NCBI GenBank assembly: GCA_021802185.1
Contig: JAKAAV010000118.1
Location: 1 to 7,128 of the forward strand
Source of the DNA: Chloroflexota bacterium
GTDB lineage: Bacteria; Chloroflexota; Limnocylindria; Limnocylindrales; CSP1-4
Direction of reading: 5' to 3'
Length of the DNA: 7,128 bases
In this document: piece by piece, positions 1 through 6,815 of the stretch
Position numbering within the stretch: position 1 is the first letter of the stretch
Layout: each line of letters starts with the position of its first letter
Position numbers and translations under genes: made by a program
The notes under the pieces: generated by a model
Databases searched by the model: none
What the model was told of the DNA's origin: nothing
Seen by the model: only the letters and a program-made list of their open reading frames with translations

Positions 1-1602
1 CCGCGGATCGTGATCCAGTTCGAGCCCCTTGTAGGCCGCCTGCCGCACGAGCCCGTCGGTGGTCCACTCCGCGAACTCGACCCGGATCACCAGTTGCGGC
101 TCGACCCAGCGCGCCTCCGGCATCCGCGGCGGATTCGCGAAGGGCGGGTCGGGTCGCCGGAGCGCCGAGAGCCGCTCGAGCAGCGACTCGCGCGTCCGCT
201 CGTCGAAGCCGCTCCCGACCTTGCCCGCGAACCGCAGCCGCTCGTCCTCGTACACGCCGGCGACGAGCGCCCCGAGGTCGGCCGCGCGGCCCTTGCCCGG
301 CACCCAGCCCCCCACGACGAGCTCCTGCTCGGGCCGTGACTTGAGCTTGAGCCACGCCTTCGACCGGCGGCCGGGCTCGTACGGGCTGCGCCGCAGCTTG
401 GCCACCATGCCTTCGACGCCGCGCTGCCGGACCGCTTCGAAGAACGCCTCGCCGTCGGCCTCGACGTGCCCGGCGTAGCGGACGAGCGGGTGCTCGCGCA
501 GCACGCCGCGCAGCAGCCGCTTGCGGTCCTCGAGCGGGACGTCGAGCAGCGACCGGCCGTCGAGGTACAGCAGGTCGAAGACCTCGTACGCGATCGGGAT
601 CGCCTCGCGCGCCTCGCCGCGGAGTCCCGTCCCACCGAGCCGGCCCGATCCGGGCCCCTTCACGCCCGTGACGTCCTGGAGCAGGCTGAAGTCCGCGGTG
701 CCGTCCGGCCGGAGCGCGACCACCTCGCCGTCCACGATCGCGTCGCGCGCGGCGATCCAGGACGCGGGACCGGTGAGCCGCGGGAAGTAGCGCGCCGCGT
801 CCTGCCGGTTGCGGGTCCAGAGCGCGACGTGCCCGTCCCGCACGACCGCCTCGACGCGATAGCCGTCCCACTTGACCTCGAAGAGCCAGTTGGGGTCGCT
901 GAAGGCGCGGTCGGAGAGCGTCGCCTTCATCGGCTCGACGAACTCGGGCATCGGCGACTCGCGGGCGCGTGACAGGTCGACCTCGGCCTCGGCCGCCGGG
1001 GCTCCGGACATCCAGGCGGACGTTGCGCCCGCCGCGACCTCGTCGTTCGTGCGCCCCGACTTCACCGACGCGGGATGCGCCTCCGGGTCCCATCCCTGGA
1101 CGGCCGCCTCGTCGCGCTTCTTGATGAGCAGCCAGGTCTTCTCGGGGTCGTCCGTCGAACCCGGCGCCCGTCGCCCGGTGCGCACGAGCGCGAACCGGCC
1201 GTTCAGCTTCTCGCCGTGGAGCCGGAACTTGAGCTCGCCGGCGCGCACCGCCGCCCCGGGATCGTCGGTCGCCTCGGGCTCGTACGTGCCCCAGTCCCAC
1301 ACGACCACGTCGCCGGCACCGTACTGGTGCTCGGGGATCACGCCCTCGAAGTCGAAGTACTCGAGCGGGTGATCCTCGACGTGCACGGCCATGCGCCGCG
1401 CGCCGGGGTCGAGCGTGGGGCCCTTCGGCACGGCCCAGCTCGCGAGCACCCCGTCCATCTCGAGCCGGAGGTCGTAGTGGAGCCGCCGCGCGCGGTGCCG
1501 CTGCACGACGAAACGGCGCGACGGCGCGGTGCCGGCCACGCCTCCGGCCGGTTCCGGCGTCTTCGTGAAGTCGCGCTTGTCGTGGTACCGCTCGAGCGAC
1601 AC
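1..1602 (-). CDS. ligD: LigD-type DNA repair protein: 3'-phosphoesterase plus ATP-dependent DNA ligase, C-terminus cut by window edge
   Basis: Seals DNA ends, with 3'-end cleanup, in bacterial Ku-dependent non-homologous end joining. The 534 visible codons have no stop. Residues 1 to about 160 are the phosphoesterase domain: the opening SLERYHDKRDF is typical, and the likely metal-site residues are H42 and D50 (LHYDLRLEMD) and E76/H78 (VEDHPL), followed by FEGVIPEHQYGAG. A variable linker covers about 165-220. The ligase domain follows, with motif I VKWDGYR (adenylated lysine K244), DGEVVAL (E293), FDLLYLDG, motif IV VEGMVAK (E397) and motif V WLKLK (K419, K421). An OB-fold runs from about 425 and ends near the edge at FAEWTTDGLVR. 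The GTG start is well constrained: an in-frame TGA lies at 1639-1641 and no other ATG, GTG or TTG falls between. No clear Shine-Dalgarno site precedes it. There is no N-terminal polymerase domain, unlike mycobacterial LigD; a polymerase domain or separate gene could lie beyond the left edge. Confidence 0.93.
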   Translation of the reverse strand, partial: MSLERYHDKRDFTKTPEPAGGVAGTAPSRRFVVQRHRARRLHYDLRLEMDGVLASWAVPKGPTLDPGARRMAVHVEDHPLEYFDFEGVIPEHQYGAGDVVVWDWGTYEPEATDDPGAAVRAGELKFRLHGEKLNGRFALVRTGRRAPGSTDDPEKTWLLIKKRDEAAVQGWDPEAHPASVKSGRTNDEVAAGATSAWMSGAPAAEAEVDLSRARESPMPEFVEPMKATLSDRAFSDPNWLFEVKWDGYRVEAVVRDGHVALWTRNRQDAARYFPRLTGPASWIAARDAIVDGEVVALRPDGTADFSLLQDVTGVKGPGSGRLGGTGLRGEAREAIPIAYEVFDLLYLDGRSLLDVPLEDRKRLLRGVLREHPLVRYAGHVEADGEAFFEAVRQRGVEGMVAKLRRSPYEPGRRSKAWLKLKSRPEQELVVGGWVPGKGRAADLGALVAGVYEDERLRFAGKVGSGFDERTRESLLERLSALRRPDPPFANPPRMPEARWVEPQLVIRVEFAEWTTDGLVRQAAYKGLELDHDPR

Positions 1603-1671
1603 GTCAGATTGTGTGCGCGCGGCGCGCCTGCCCGCACGTCACGGGCGGTCGCACGCCGCGTCGTGGCCGCA

Positions 1672-1687
1672 CGGCTCCTCGGAGCCG
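1672..1687 (-). terminator. Small GC-rich hairpin between the cupin-like gene and ligD
   Basis: A perfect inverted repeat, CGGCTC-(4 nt)-GAGCCG, lies 34 bases past the stop of the cupin-like gene and about 70 bases before the ligD start. The outer arms could also pair as 7 bp around a 2-nt loop. There is no T-run after the stem, so it is not a canonical intrinsic terminator. It may be a weak terminator, an RNA-end stabiliser, or chance in GC-rich DNA. The rest of the 119-base gap shows no gene or RNA. Confidence 0.25.
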
Positions 1688-1721
1688 CTCGAGGCCGATG
1701 GATCCGGTGATCCGAGACCGG

Positions 1722-2189
1722 TCAGAAGCCCGCGTCGTACGACAGCGTGAGCAGGAACCCGCTGTCCTCGTCCGCGGTGAACGACCATGGCTCGCCCGCG
1801 CCGACGATCGCCATCTGTCCCTCCGCGAGCCGGTCGCCGACGCTGCCTGACGTGAACCGTCCGTGCCCCCGGACCACCTGCAGGCTCAGCGCGCCATCGG
1901 CCTCGCCGTCCCCGATCTCGATTCCATCCTTCGCCGCGACCAGGACGATCCGGAGCTCGTTCTCCTTCGCGAGCGTCCGCGCATTCCGGCCGTTGATCCC
2001 GTAGTCGCCCTCCTGGCGGAGGCGCGACAGCTCCTGGTCGAGGTCGAACTTGACCATCGAGCTCGCGAGCCTGCGGGCCTCGCGCGTGTCGGACCCGCCG
2101 ACCGTCGGCACGCCGTTCTCCCGCGTCTGCGCGGCGCTCGACGTCCTGCGCTTGCCCTCCATGGCCATGCGGGCCTCGCGCTCTTCCAT
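1722..2189 (-). CDS. Small cupin-fold-like protein lacking the canonical metal-binding histidines
   Basis: The protein has 155 residues. Residues 1-45 are charged, low in hydrophobicity and probably disordered. Residues 46-62 (KFDLDQELSRLRQEG) look helical. Residues 79-152 read as the beta-strand alternation of a single cupin barrel: ELRIVLVAAKDG, then GALSLQVVRGHG, then LAEGQMAIVGAGEPWSFTA, then SGFLLTLS. The strand-glycine pattern is that of small cupin_2-like proteins, but the usual HxH...H metal ligands are absent, with tryptophan near the site where a late histidine is common. This suggests a binding or structural role rather than metal-dependent catalysis; the ligand and function are unknown. 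The ATG at 2189 is chosen because GGAGG lies 5 bases upstream. A shorter form starting at M45 would keep the whole barrel. It reads in the same direction as ligD, 119 bases upstream, so the two may share a transcript. Family assignment is by pattern only. Confidence 0.75.
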   Translation of the reverse strand: MEEREARMAMEGKRRTSSAAQTRENGVPTVGGSDTREARRLASSMVKFDLDQELSRLRQEGDYGINGRNARTLAKENELRIVLVAAKDGIEIGDGEADGALSLQVVRGHGRFTSGSVGDRLAEGQMAIVGAGEPWSFTADEDSGFLLTLSYDAGF

Positions 2190-2194
2190 GTGCT

Positions 2195-2199
2195 CCTCC
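2195..2199 (-). promoter_or_regulatory. Ribosome binding site GGAGG of the cupin-like gene
   Basis: On the minus strand GGAGG is followed by five bases (AGCAC) and then ATG at 2189-2187. This strong site decides between the possible starts M1, M8, M10 and M45 in favour of M1. Confidence 0.7.
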
Positions 2200-2307
2200 C
2201 CTGGCTGCTCGGATCGCCTCGCTCGGCTGTTCGCCCCACGGTACTCGTCGGACCGGCGCCGTCGGACCCGGCGGTCGCAGCCCGCGGCTATCACATCCGT
2301 TGCACGG

Positions 2308-2342
2308 GCGCCGGGCGGACTGGGTCGCGAACGGCCCGGCGC
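2308..2342. repeat. Inverted repeat, 9-bp perfect arms, 17-nt spacer
   Basis: The arm GCGCCGGGC (2308-2316) is matched by its exact reverse complement GCCCGGCGC (2334-2342). It may form a stem-loop or act as a protein-binding site. In DNA this GC-rich, chance pairing of this length is not rare, so function is uncertain. Confidence 0.4.
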
Positions 2343-2348
2343 GACCGC

Positions 2349-2392
2349 GCTGATCGGCGTTCGTGCGGGGACGCCGTCCGACGCCGATCGGC
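2349..2392. repeat. Imperfect 12-bp inverted repeat (11 of 12 matched), 20-nt spacer
   Basis: The left arm GCTGATCGGCGT (2349-2360) pairs with ACGCCGATCGGC (2381-2392) at 11 of 12 positions, and the exception is a G-T wobble. ACGCCG also occurs 10 bases earlier, at 2371-2376, so the left arm could instead form a shorter 6-bp stem with a 10-nt loop. Lying between divergent genes, it is a reasonable operator candidate, though nothing in the window identifies a regulator. Confidence 0.4.
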
Positions 2393-2453
2393 TCGCCGCT
2401 CCCACCTGGAGCCCTTGATATGGATCTGTTACCGGCCTACTCGCTCGGCGGGC

Positions 2454-2482
2454 TTTTCGTGGACATCCGGCACCGATATTCT
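2454..2482 (+). promoter_or_regulatory. Weak candidate promoter for the qcrCAB-ctaCD operon
   Basis: The hexamer TATTCT at 2477-2482 matches the -10 consensus at 4 of 6 positions. TTTTCG, 17 bases upstream at 2454-2459, matches the -35 consensus at only 3 of 6. This would give a leader of about 100 bases before qcrC. An alternative is TTGATA at 2415-2420, a good -35 (5 of 6) but with a poor -10 partner. Both are guesses in a GC-rich background. Confidence 0.2.
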
Positions 2483-2571
2483 CTGGGCCGAACTCCCTGG
2501 CCACGCTTTCGATCCTGCCAATCGCGGTCGTCCCAGGTCTGGCTCGCGCCCGCCTCGGCCGCTCGTCTTCG

Positions 2572-2577
2572 AGGAGG
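2572..2577 (+). promoter_or_regulatory. Ribosome binding site AGGAGG before the qcrC GTG start
   Basis: AGGAGG lies 11 bases before GTG at 2589, slightly longer than usual spacing. It is the only strong purine-rich site near the N-terminus of qcrC, and it places the start just before the basic, then hydrophobic, membrane-targeting segment. Confidence 0.5.
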
Positions 2578-2588
2578 AACCCGGGATC

Positions 2589-3473
2589 GTGTCACCGCGC
2601 CTGCAGCGCGCCTCGCGGACTGGCGGACGGGCGCCTGTTTCGGCGCGGCTCGCCCGGTCGGTCGCGGGCCTCGCGGTCCTGGCTGCGATCGGTGGCGTGG
2701 CACTCCTCGGGCTCGCCGGCAGCGGGTTCGCCGTCGGGCAGAGCGCGTCGTCGGGGACGTCGGGTGCGTCTGCGGCCGCGTCGGGCGCATTGGTCCAGTC
2801 GGGCGGCGACCTGTCGGCCGGCGGGGACCTGTACATGCAGACGTGCGCCGCGTGCCACGGCGTGCAGGGTCAGGGCGTCCCGGGGCAGGGACCGACGCTG
2901 CAGGGCCAGGGAGCAGCGGGGGCGGCCTTCGCCCTGTACACCGGCCGGATGCCCCTGCCCGAGAACGGCGTCCCGTCGCAGCCGCGCGACAAGCCGATCC
3001 TCACGCAGGCCCAGATCCAGTTGCTCGTCAACTACGTCGCGCACATCGCGCCCGGTCCGACGATCCCGCCCGTGGACACTTCGGGCGCCGACATCGCGGC
3101 GGGCCGCCAGCTGTTCATCAACAACTGCGCCGCATGCCACGGGCCGGACGCCGCGGGTGGCGCCATCGGCGGGCCGGGCCAGATCAACGGGCTGCCCGGC
3201 ATCTTCATCGCGCCGAGCCTCCACAGCGCGACCGCGCAGATCATCGGCGACGCCGTCGTGACGGGACCGGCCCCCATGCCGAAGTTCAACTTCCCGCTCA
3301 AGCAGATCGACGAGATCGCCGCGTACATCAAGTACCTGCAGTCGGCGCCGACCCCCGGTGGTGATGCGCTCGGCGGGCTCGGGCCCGTGCCCGAGGGCTA
3401 CGTCGCCGTGGTCATCGGCCTGGTGCTGGTCCTGCTGTTCGCGCGCCTCATCTCGCGGAGGCCGCTCGAGTGA
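2589..3473 (+). CDS. qcrC: Diheme cytochrome c subunit of the menaquinol-cytochrome c reductase (QcrC / cytochrome cc)
   Basis: Carries electrons from the Rieske protein towards the terminal oxidase on the outer face of the membrane. The protein is 294 residues, about the usual family length. A basic N-terminus (residues 1-23) leads into a hydrophobic helix (about 24-50), then a Ser/Ala/Gly linker. Two cytochrome c domains follow, each with a CAACH heme-attachment motif: C86/C89/H90 and C180/C183/H184. Likely axial methionines are M121 (in GRMPLP) and M230 (in PAPMPKF). A C-terminal anchor spans about 271-288 and ends in a short basic tail. This tandem-domain, two-anchor layout is that of actinobacterial QcrC, which replaces both cytochrome c1 and soluble cytochrome c. 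The GTG start is supported by an upstream AGGAGG. The stop overlaps the qcrA start by four bases. Confidence in family is high; the exact start is somewhat less sure. Confidence 0.93.
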   Translation: MSPRLQRASRTGGRAPVSARLARSVAGLAVLAAIGGVALLGLAGSGFAVGQSASSGTSGASAAASGALVQSGGDLSAGGDLYMQTCAACHGVQGQGVPGQGPTLQGQGAAGAAFALYTGRMPLPENGVPSQPRDKPILTQAQIQLLVNYVAHIAPGPTIPPVDTSGADIAAGRQLFINNCAACHGPDAAGGAIGGPGQINGLPGIFIAPSLHSATAQIIGDAVVTGPAPMPKFNFPLKQIDEIAAYIKYLQSAPTPGGDALGGLGPVPEGYVAVVIGLVLVLLFARLISRRPLE

Positions 3474-4396
3474 CCGCCGGCATGGAGCGCGAGCCCGCGC
3501 GTTACCGCGGGCCGCGAAGCGTTCAGCGGACCACGAGAATCGAGCGTCGGGCGGAGCTGTTCGTCGGCCTCCTCTTCTTCGCCACGATCCTCGCGACTCT
3601 CGGCCTGATCGTCTCGTACGTCATCGGCGCGAACACCCAGGTCGACGGCGTCCTGCTCGCGATCGCGCTCGGCGGGATCGGTGGCGGGATCGTCGTCTGG
3701 GTCCAGTACCTCATGCACACCCCGACCATGATCGAGGCGCGGCACCCGATGCAGCCGAACCCGGTGGCGGAGATGTCGCCGGCGCAGGCGGCGATGCGCG
3801 AGGCGGAGTCGGGGTTCACCCGGCGCCACCTGCTCCTCGGCATGCTGTTCGCGTCCGTCGGTGGCCTGCTGACGGCGATCGCCGTGCCGCTCTTCTCGCT
3901 CGGTCCGCTGCCGAACGGCCGTGCGTGGTTCACGACGGCCTGGAAGAAGGGCTCGCGGGTGGTCGACGTCAACGGCAACGTCGTCCACGCCAGCCAGATC
4001 CCGGTCAACGGCATCATGACGGTGTTTCCGGAAGGAGCCCCGGGCGACGCCATGGCGCAGACGGTGCTCCTCAACGTCGGCCCCGGGCTGCTCCAACTGC
4101 CCGCTGACCGCGCCAGCTGGGCGCCGCAGGGTTTCATCGCCTACTCGAAGCTGTGCACCCACGCGGGCTGCCCCGTCGGGTTGTTCCGGGCCACGGAGCA
4201 CGACCTCATGTGCCCCTGCCACCAGTCCACGTTCGACGTGCTGGATGGAGCCCAGGTCACGTTCGGGCCCGCCCCGCGGCCACTGCCTCAACTGCCGATC
4301 CAGCTCCAGCCGGACGGCACCTTCGTGGCGCTCGGCGACTTCCCCGAGCCGGTCGGACCGGCGTTCTGGAACCAGACCCTCGGGGGTGGCGCATGA
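3470..4396 (+). CDS. qcrA: Rieske iron-sulfur subunit of the menaquinol-cytochrome c reductase
   Basis: Accepts one electron from menaquinol at the Qo site of QcrB through a [2Fe-2S] cluster and passes it to QcrC. The protein has 308 residues. Three hydrophobic segments at about 29-53, 58-82 and 119-145 match the three-helix anchor of actinobacterial QcrA rather than the single helix of mitochondrial-type Rieske proteins. The C-terminal Rieske domain carries CTHAGC (C229, H231) and CPCHQSTFD (C248, H251) as cluster ligands, with C234 and C250 as the expected disulfide pair. The third segment is preceded by TRRH, resembling a partial twin-arginine signal; this fits the known Tat-dependent handling of the last helix in actinobacterial Rieske proteins. 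The GTG at 3470 overlaps the qcrC stop as GTGA and has GGAGG 8 bases upstream; ATG at 3482 is the alternative but lacks such a site. Confidence 0.95.
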   Translation: MTAGMEREPARYRGPRSVQRTTRIERRAELFVGLLFFATILATLGLIVSYVIGANTQVDGVLLAIALGGIGGGIVVWVQYLMHTPTMIEARHPMQPNPVAEMSPAQAAMREAESGFTRRHLLLGMLFASVGGLLTAIAVPLFSLGPLPNGRAWFTTAWKKGSRVVDVNGNVVHASQIPVNGIMTVFPEGAPGDAMAQTVLLNVGPGLLQLPADRASWAPQGFIAYSKLCTHAGCPVGLFRATEHDLMCPCHQSTFDVLDGAQVTFGPAPRPLPQLPIQLQPDGTFVALGDFPEPVGPAFWNQTLGGGA

Positions 4397-5928
4397 CCGG
4401 CCCCGGCCCGGCGCCCGGCGACGACCGCGTCCATCACGTGGAAGGGGAACCCGTTCCGCGCGACGCCGACGCGATCGAGGGCGATGCGCTCCCGGCGCCC
4501 GGCGGCCAGCTCCCGGTCGTGGGACCCGTCGTCCGCTTCCTCGACAACCGCACGGGGCTCGTCACGTTCGGCCGGACGGCGCTCGAGAAGGTCTTCCCCG
4601 ACCACTGGACATTCCTGCTCGGCGAGATCGCCCTCTTCTCGTTCATCGTGCTGCTGATCACGGGCACGTACCTGACGCTGTTCTTCCGGCCCGACGGCAC
4701 CCAGACGATCTACGCCGGACCCTACGCTCCGCTCGACGGGACGAAGATGTCCGCGGCGTTCTCGTCGGTGCTCGCGCTGAGCTTCAGCGTCGAGGGCGGC
4801 CTGCTCGCGCGCCAGGCCCACCACTGGGCCGCGCTGCTGTTCATCGCGGCGATCGTCACGCATCTCACCCGCATCTTCCTGACAGGCGCCTTCCGGCGGC
4901 CGCGCGAGCTGAACTGGATCATCGGGTTCACGCTGCTGCTGCTCGCGCTCGGCGAGGGGATCACGGGGTACTCGCTGCCCGACGACCTGCTGTCGGGCAC
5001 CGGGCTCCGGATCATCTACTCGATCACCATGGCGATCCCGTTCCTCGGCCCGTGGGTCGCCTCGCTGCTGTTCGGCGGGCTCTTCCCGACGACCCAGATC
5101 ATCAGCCGCCTGTTCATCGTGCACGTGCTGCTGCTGCCCGGCGTGCTGATCGGCCTGATCTCGGTGCACCTGCTGTTCGTCTGGATCCAGAAGCACACGC
5201 AGTACAAGGTCCCGGGCGCGACGGAGCACAACGTCATCGGGCTGTCCCTGTGGCCCGGACAGGCCTTCCGGTCCATCGGGGCGTTCCTGCTGACGGCCGC
5301 GGTGATCGCACTCCTGGGCGGGCTCTTCGAGATCAACCCGGTGTGGATCTACGGCCCGTACGTGCCGTACGCGGCCGCCGTTCCCGCGCAGCCGGACTAC
5401 TACGTCGGCTGGCTCGAGGGGCTGGTCCGGATGGCGCCGAACTGGCAGCTGACGCTCTTCGGGATCACGATCCTGCCCGAGCCGTTCATCCCGGGGCTCG
5501 TCGTCCCGGGCGTCCTCTTCACGGTGCTGTGGGTCTGGCCGTTCATCGAGGCGTTCATCACGGGCGACCATCGAGAGCACAACCTGCTCGACTGGCCGTG
5601 GGAGGCACCCTGGCGCGCGGCGACCGGGGCAGCCTTCGCCACGATCTTCCTGGTGCTGCTGCTCGAGGGAGCCAACGACGTGCTCGCCGCGTGGCTCCTC
5701 ATCCCGGTCGAGGACCTCACGCAGTTCTTCCGCATCATGGTGTTCGTCGGACCCGTCGTCGCGTGGATCGTGACGTACCGGCTCGCCCGCGCCCGGCTGG
5801 AGCACGGCACGAAGCCGATCGAGCCACTGGGTGGCATCGCGCTGCGACGCAATGCGACGGGCGGGTTCGAAGAGGTGCACGACCGGGCCGCGGTGGACGC
5901 GGCGCTTGGTGGCGGGGGCCGGAAGTGA
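4393..5928 (+). CDS. qcrB: Cytochrome b subunit of the menaquinol-cytochrome c reductase
   Basis: Core membrane subunit that binds two b hemes and forms both quinone sites. The 511-residue protein begins with a polar stretch of about 70 residues, then has about eight or nine hydrophobic segments. Likely heme ligands are H143/H157 in the second helix (ARQAHHWAALLF...THLTR) and H244/H259 in the fourth (FIVHVLL...ISVHLLF). The 14- and 15-residue spacings resemble the cytochrome b6-like form found in Actinomycetota. The Qo-site signature usually written PEWY appears here as PDYY (334-337), within the typical QPDxYxxWLEGLVR context. Cytochrome b N- and C-terminal domains are fused in one chain, with helices beyond PDYY at about 355-385, 411-436 and 446-464 and a short soluble tail. 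The start codon overlaps the qcrA stop as ATGA, indicating coupled translation. Confidence 0.96.
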   Translation: MTGPGPAPGDDRVHHVEGEPVPRDADAIEGDALPAPGGQLPVVGPVVRFLDNRTGLVTFGRTALEKVFPDHWTFLLGEIALFSFIVLLITGTYLTLFFRPDGTQTIYAGPYAPLDGTKMSAAFSSVLALSFSVEGGLLARQAHHWAALLFIAAIVTHLTRIFLTGAFRRPRELNWIIGFTLLLLALGEGITGYSLPDDLLSGTGLRIIYSITMAIPFLGPWVASLLFGGLFPTTQIISRLFIVHVLLLPGVLIGLISVHLLFVWIQKHTQYKVPGATEHNVIGLSLWPGQAFRSIGAFLLTAAVIALLGGLFEINPVWIYGPYVPYAAAVPAQPDYYVGWLEGLVRMAPNWQLTLFGITILPEPFIPGLVVPGVLFTVLWVWPFIEAFITGDHREHNLLDWPWEAPWRAATGAAFATIFLVLLLEGANDVLAAWLLIPVEDLTQFFRIMVFVGPVVAWIVTYRLARARLEHGTKPIEPLGGIALRRNATGGFEEVHDRAAVDAALGGGGRK

Positions 5929-6815
5929 ACCGCAGGATCCTCGTCCTGGCGGCGGCGACCGTCGTGTTCGCGGCCGCGTGCATGCCGCAGTCCGCGACCG
6001 TGCAGGAGGAATCGACCTACAACCTCTACCAGGTCTTCTTCTGGACGGCCGCCGTGGTCGCCGCGATCGTCTACGGGATGACGACCTTGGCGGTCATCCG
6101 CTACCGGCGGAAGCGGAACGCGCCGGACGACGAGCTGCCGACGCAGACGCGCGAGAACCGGTCGCTCGAGATCGCCTGGACGGCCCTCCCGTTCCTGACG
6201 GTCTTCGTGCTGTTCATCCTGACCCTGTTCACGCTGAATACCGTCGACGCGATGCCGCCGAACCCTGCCGCCACGATCGACGTGACCGCCTTCCGCTGGT
6301 CGTGGACGTTCGCGTATCCGGGGAAGGGCGTCACGATCACCGGCGCCACGGGGCAGCCGCCCGAGATGGTCGTGCCGGCCGGTCAGAACATCCACATCGT
6401 CCTGACGTCGGCGGACGTGGCGCACGCGTTCTGGATCCCGAAGTTCCTGTTCAAGCGCGACGCGATTCCGGGGATCACCAACGCGTTCAACTTCACGATC
6501 AAGGACCCGGGCACGTACACCGGGCAGTGTGCCGAGTACTGCGGCCTCTACCACGACGAGATGACGTTCACCGTGCGCGCCGTCCCGCCGGCCGAGTACC
6601 AGGCGTGGCTGGCGCAGCAGCGCGCGGGCGCGTCAGCCCCGCCGCCGTCCGCTGTGCCGCCGTCCGCCGTCCCGTCTCCGGTCGTCCCGTCGGGGTCGGT
6701 CGGCCCGACCTACTCCGGCGCGCCGACTCCGGCGGGTGCCTCATCGCCGGCCGCGCCCCCCGTTGCGTCCTCGTCGCCCACCGCGTTCTCCGCCCCCGCC
6801 GGGAGCCAGCCATGA
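5925..6815 (+). CDS. ctaC: Cytochrome c oxidase subunit II (aa3-type) with CuA site
   Basis: Receives electrons at its binuclear CuA centre and passes them to subunit I. The protein has 296 residues. An N-terminal signal ends at FAAAC, a lipobox-like site that would lipidate C19. Two transmembrane helices follow at about 36-57 and 86-106, then the cupredoxin domain. Its CuA ligands are all present: H167 (DVAHAFW), C202, E204, C206, H210 and M213 (QCAEYCGLYHDEM). The aromatic patch FRWSWTF (123-129) is the usual electron entry region. Residues from about 234 to the end form a Pro/Ala/Ser-rich tail outside the conserved domain. There is no fused cytochrome c domain, consistent with QcrC supplying electrons. 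GTG at 5925 overlaps the qcrB stop as GTGA. Confidence 0.95.
   Translation: MNRRILVLAAATVVFAAACMPQSATVQEESTYNLYQVFFWTAAVVAAIVYGMTTLAVIRYRRKRNAPDDELPTQTRENRSLEIAWTALPFLTVFVLFILTLFTLNTVDAMPPNPAATIDVTAFRWSWTFAYPGKGVTITGATGQPPEMVVPAGQNIHIVLTSADVAHAFWIPKFLFKRDAIPGITNAFNFTIKDPGTYTGQCAEYCGLYHDEMTFTVRAVPPAEYQAWLAQQRAGASAPPPSAVPPSAVPSPVVPSGSVGPTYSGAPTPAGASSPAAPPVASSSPTAFSAPAGSQP

Larger units (their letters stand above)
2190..2588. other. Divergent intergenic region between the cupin-like gene and qcrC
   Basis: This 399-base region separates the minus-strand gene pair from the plus-strand respiratory operon and must hold control signals for at least the latter. An open frame runs through it in phase with qcrC, but its translation is rich in Arg, Pro and Ser with no recognisable domain, and qcrC has its own start with a Shine-Dalgarno site, so it is treated as non-coding. 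It contains two GC-rich inverted repeats (2308-2342 and 2349-2392). It also has locally AT-richer patches at about 2413-2430 and 2471-2483, the most promoter-like stretches. No tRNA, riboswitch or mobile element was recognised. Confidence 0.6.

Noticed and set aside
466..972. Plus-strand open frames opposite ligD
   Set aside because: The minus strand gives a continuous 534-codon LigD with all catalytic motifs; the plus-strand translations are composition shadows.
1075..1710. 211-codon plus-strand open frame over the ligD start
   Set aside because: It is antisense to the phosphoesterase domain and shows no domain or ribosome binding site.
1863..2588. Long in-frame upstream extension of the qcrC reading frame
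   Set aside because: It overlaps the cupin-like gene on the opposite strand and has Arg/Pro-rich shadow composition. The GTG at 2589 has a Shine-Dalgarno site and directly precedes the membrane-targeting segment.
4288..5880. 530-codon open frame antisense to qcrB
   Set aside because: The charged Arg/Glu/Asp-rich translation mirrors the reverse reading of hydrophobic GC-rich codons; qcrB on the other strand is unmistakable.
4245..5924. Long plus-strand open frame in phase with ctaC and overlapping qcrB
   Set aside because: Its translation is Arg/Pro-rich and without domains, as expected for an off-frame reading of GC-rich qcrB. CtaC proper starts at the GTG of 5925 with its signal peptide.
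5400..6554. 384-codon open frame antisense to qcrB and ctaC
   Set aside because: It is a shadow of two well-supported genes, with no recognisable domain.
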